DNA of 64,000 nt from Paracoccus sp. JM45 (GTDB lineage Bacteria; Pseudomonadota; Alphaproteobacteria; Rhodobacterales; Rhodobacteraceae). The position numbers and the translations under genes were made by a program. How positions within the stretch are numbered: position 1 is the stretch's first letter; each line of letters begins with the position of its first letter. Under the pieces are notes generated by a model. The model had not been told where the DNA came from. It saw only the letters and a program-made list of their open reading frames with translations, and did not search any database. Shown here piece after piece: positions 63,418-64,000 of this stretch. The stretch covers positions 558,001 through 622,000 of the forward strand of contig NZ_QQVY01000001.1 of NCBI RefSeq assembly GCF_003590715.1, given 5' to 3'.

Positions 63418-64000
63418 ATGGCGAATATCGACTATTATCTGGGGATGATCAGCCCGTGGTCCTATCTGGCAGGCGACCGGCTGGAAAAAATTGCAGCCCG
63501 TCATGGTGCGACGATTACCTATAAACCGCTTGACCTGATGCAGCTGTTCGACCGCACCGGCGGCGCGCGCCCCGCCGACCGCCATCCCAGCCGCAATGAA
63601 TACCGCAATCAGGAAATTCCGCGTTGGGCAGAATTCCTGAACATGCCGATGCAGATGAAGCCCGCGTTTTTCCCGACAAACATGGCCCCTTCGTCCTATG
63701 CCGTCATTGCGGCGCAACAGGCGGGTGGTGGCAATATCGCCGGTCTGGTGCAGGGTTTCCTGCATGCCTGCTGGGTCGAGGATCGCAACATCGCTGATGA
63801 TGACGTCATCCGCGACCTGCTGACGAAACACGGCTTTGACCCGAAGCTGGCCGACAGCGGGTTGCTGACCGGTGCCGACATCTATTCCCGCAATCTGGAC
63901 GAAGCAGTGCAATCGGGCGCCTTCGGTTCGCCCTTCTATATTGTGCGCGAAACCGGTCAGCGCTTCTTTGGTCAGGACCGCCTTGACCTGCTTGACCGGC
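63418..64000 (+). CDS. 2-hydroxychromene-2-carboxylate isomerase family protein, C-terminus cut
   Basis: The 194 visible codons encode a DsbA/thioredoxin-superfamily protein of the kappa-GST/NahD type. The opening MANIDYYLGMISPWSYLAGDRL holds the conserved SPWSYL where NahD has its key serine, and no CxxC redox pair. GAFGSPFYIVRETGQRFFGQDRLD is the conserved late motif. AGAAGGA lies upstream of the ATG. Members isomerise aromatic chromene carboxylates or bind glutathione; a catabolic role here is unproven. The gene runs off the window's end. Confidence 0.85.
   Translation, partial: MANIDYYLGMISPWSYLAGDRLEKIAARHGATITYKPLDLMQLFDRTGGARPADRHPSRNEYRNQEIPRWAEFLNMPMQMKPAFFPTNMAPSSYAVIAAQQAGGGNIAGLVQGFLHACWVEDRNIADDDVIRDLLTKHGFDPKLADSGLLTGADIYSRNLDEAVQSGAFGSPFYIVRETGQRFFGQDRLDLLDR

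Noticed and set aside
1..64000. CRISPR array, prophage, toxin-antitoxin or restriction cassette
   Set aside because: No regularly spaced repeats, Cas, phage structural, toxin pair or methylase/nuclease genes are visible.

Overview
The window looks like chromosomal DNA of a GC-rich alphaproteobacterium, almost certainly in the Rhodobacterales (Rhodobacteraceae/Paracoccaceae type). The clues are high GC with GC-rich third codon positions, a CycM-type membrane-anchored cytochrome c552, a CobW GTPase followed by a small DUF6525-like protein, a signal-peptide-less CpdB-type phosphoesterase, glcDEF, and the dnaX-ybaB-recR block. The genus cannot be fixed from the sequence. I see no plasmid replication genes, prophage, CRISPR array or intact insertion sequence. 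Genes are tightly packed, with many ATGA start/stop overlaps and several convergent gene pairs whose stop codons abut or overlap.

Layout. 1-2484: a truncated class I glutamine amidotransferase diverges from a class V aminotransferase, then a GNAT acetyltransferase. 2485-4023: tRNA-Arg(UCU), an AT-richer patch with a lone SGNH-like gene, a 424-base gap and a 29-bp inverted repeat. 4024-10186: an OmpV/MipA porin-like protein, an ABC-F ATPase, a CobW zinc GTPase behind a probable Zur box, a small DUF6525-like protein, an MDR reductase, and an IMPACT-domain gene overlapping a Fur-family regulator. 10319-16376: a GH1 beta-glucosidase, then a compact run of a 54-aa membrane protein, a CoxE-like VWA protein, an M48 protease, a membrane alpha/beta hydrolase and a cytochrome P450.

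16373-28630 lies on the minus strand. It holds a polyamine-type ABC transporter without a binding protein, and a chain yejABEF - glycosyltransferase - cysS - squalene-synthase-like gene with overlapping or near-adjacent ends. 28782-36669: cytochrome c552, prephenate dehydratase, an SRPBCC protein, the CpdB-like enzyme, SRP RNA (ffs), a HAD phosphatase and dnaX-ybaB-recR. 36763-45612: Hsp20, glcDEF, DUF599, an MFS pump, a one-TM protein, an esterase, a small lipoprotein, zapA and a coiled-coil gene. 45707-50939: a BCCT betaine transporter, KtrAB potassium uptake and hisBH.

50967-64000: a class IV aminotransferase, adenine deaminase, cytidylate kinase, a LuxR solo, tsf and rpsB, KDPG aldolase, an MFS protein, xseA, purD, prs and a partial DsbA/NahD-fold isomerase.

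Most of the content is housekeeping and transport. The parts most worth a second look are the tRNA-adjacent patch with its long inverted repeat, the uncharacterised VWA/M48/hydrolase/P450 cluster (the VWA protein has a degenerate MIDAS motif), the class IV aminotransferase with no lysine where the PLP lysine is expected, and the LuxR solo that lacks usual ligand-pocket residues. No clearly new defence or mobile system is visible.
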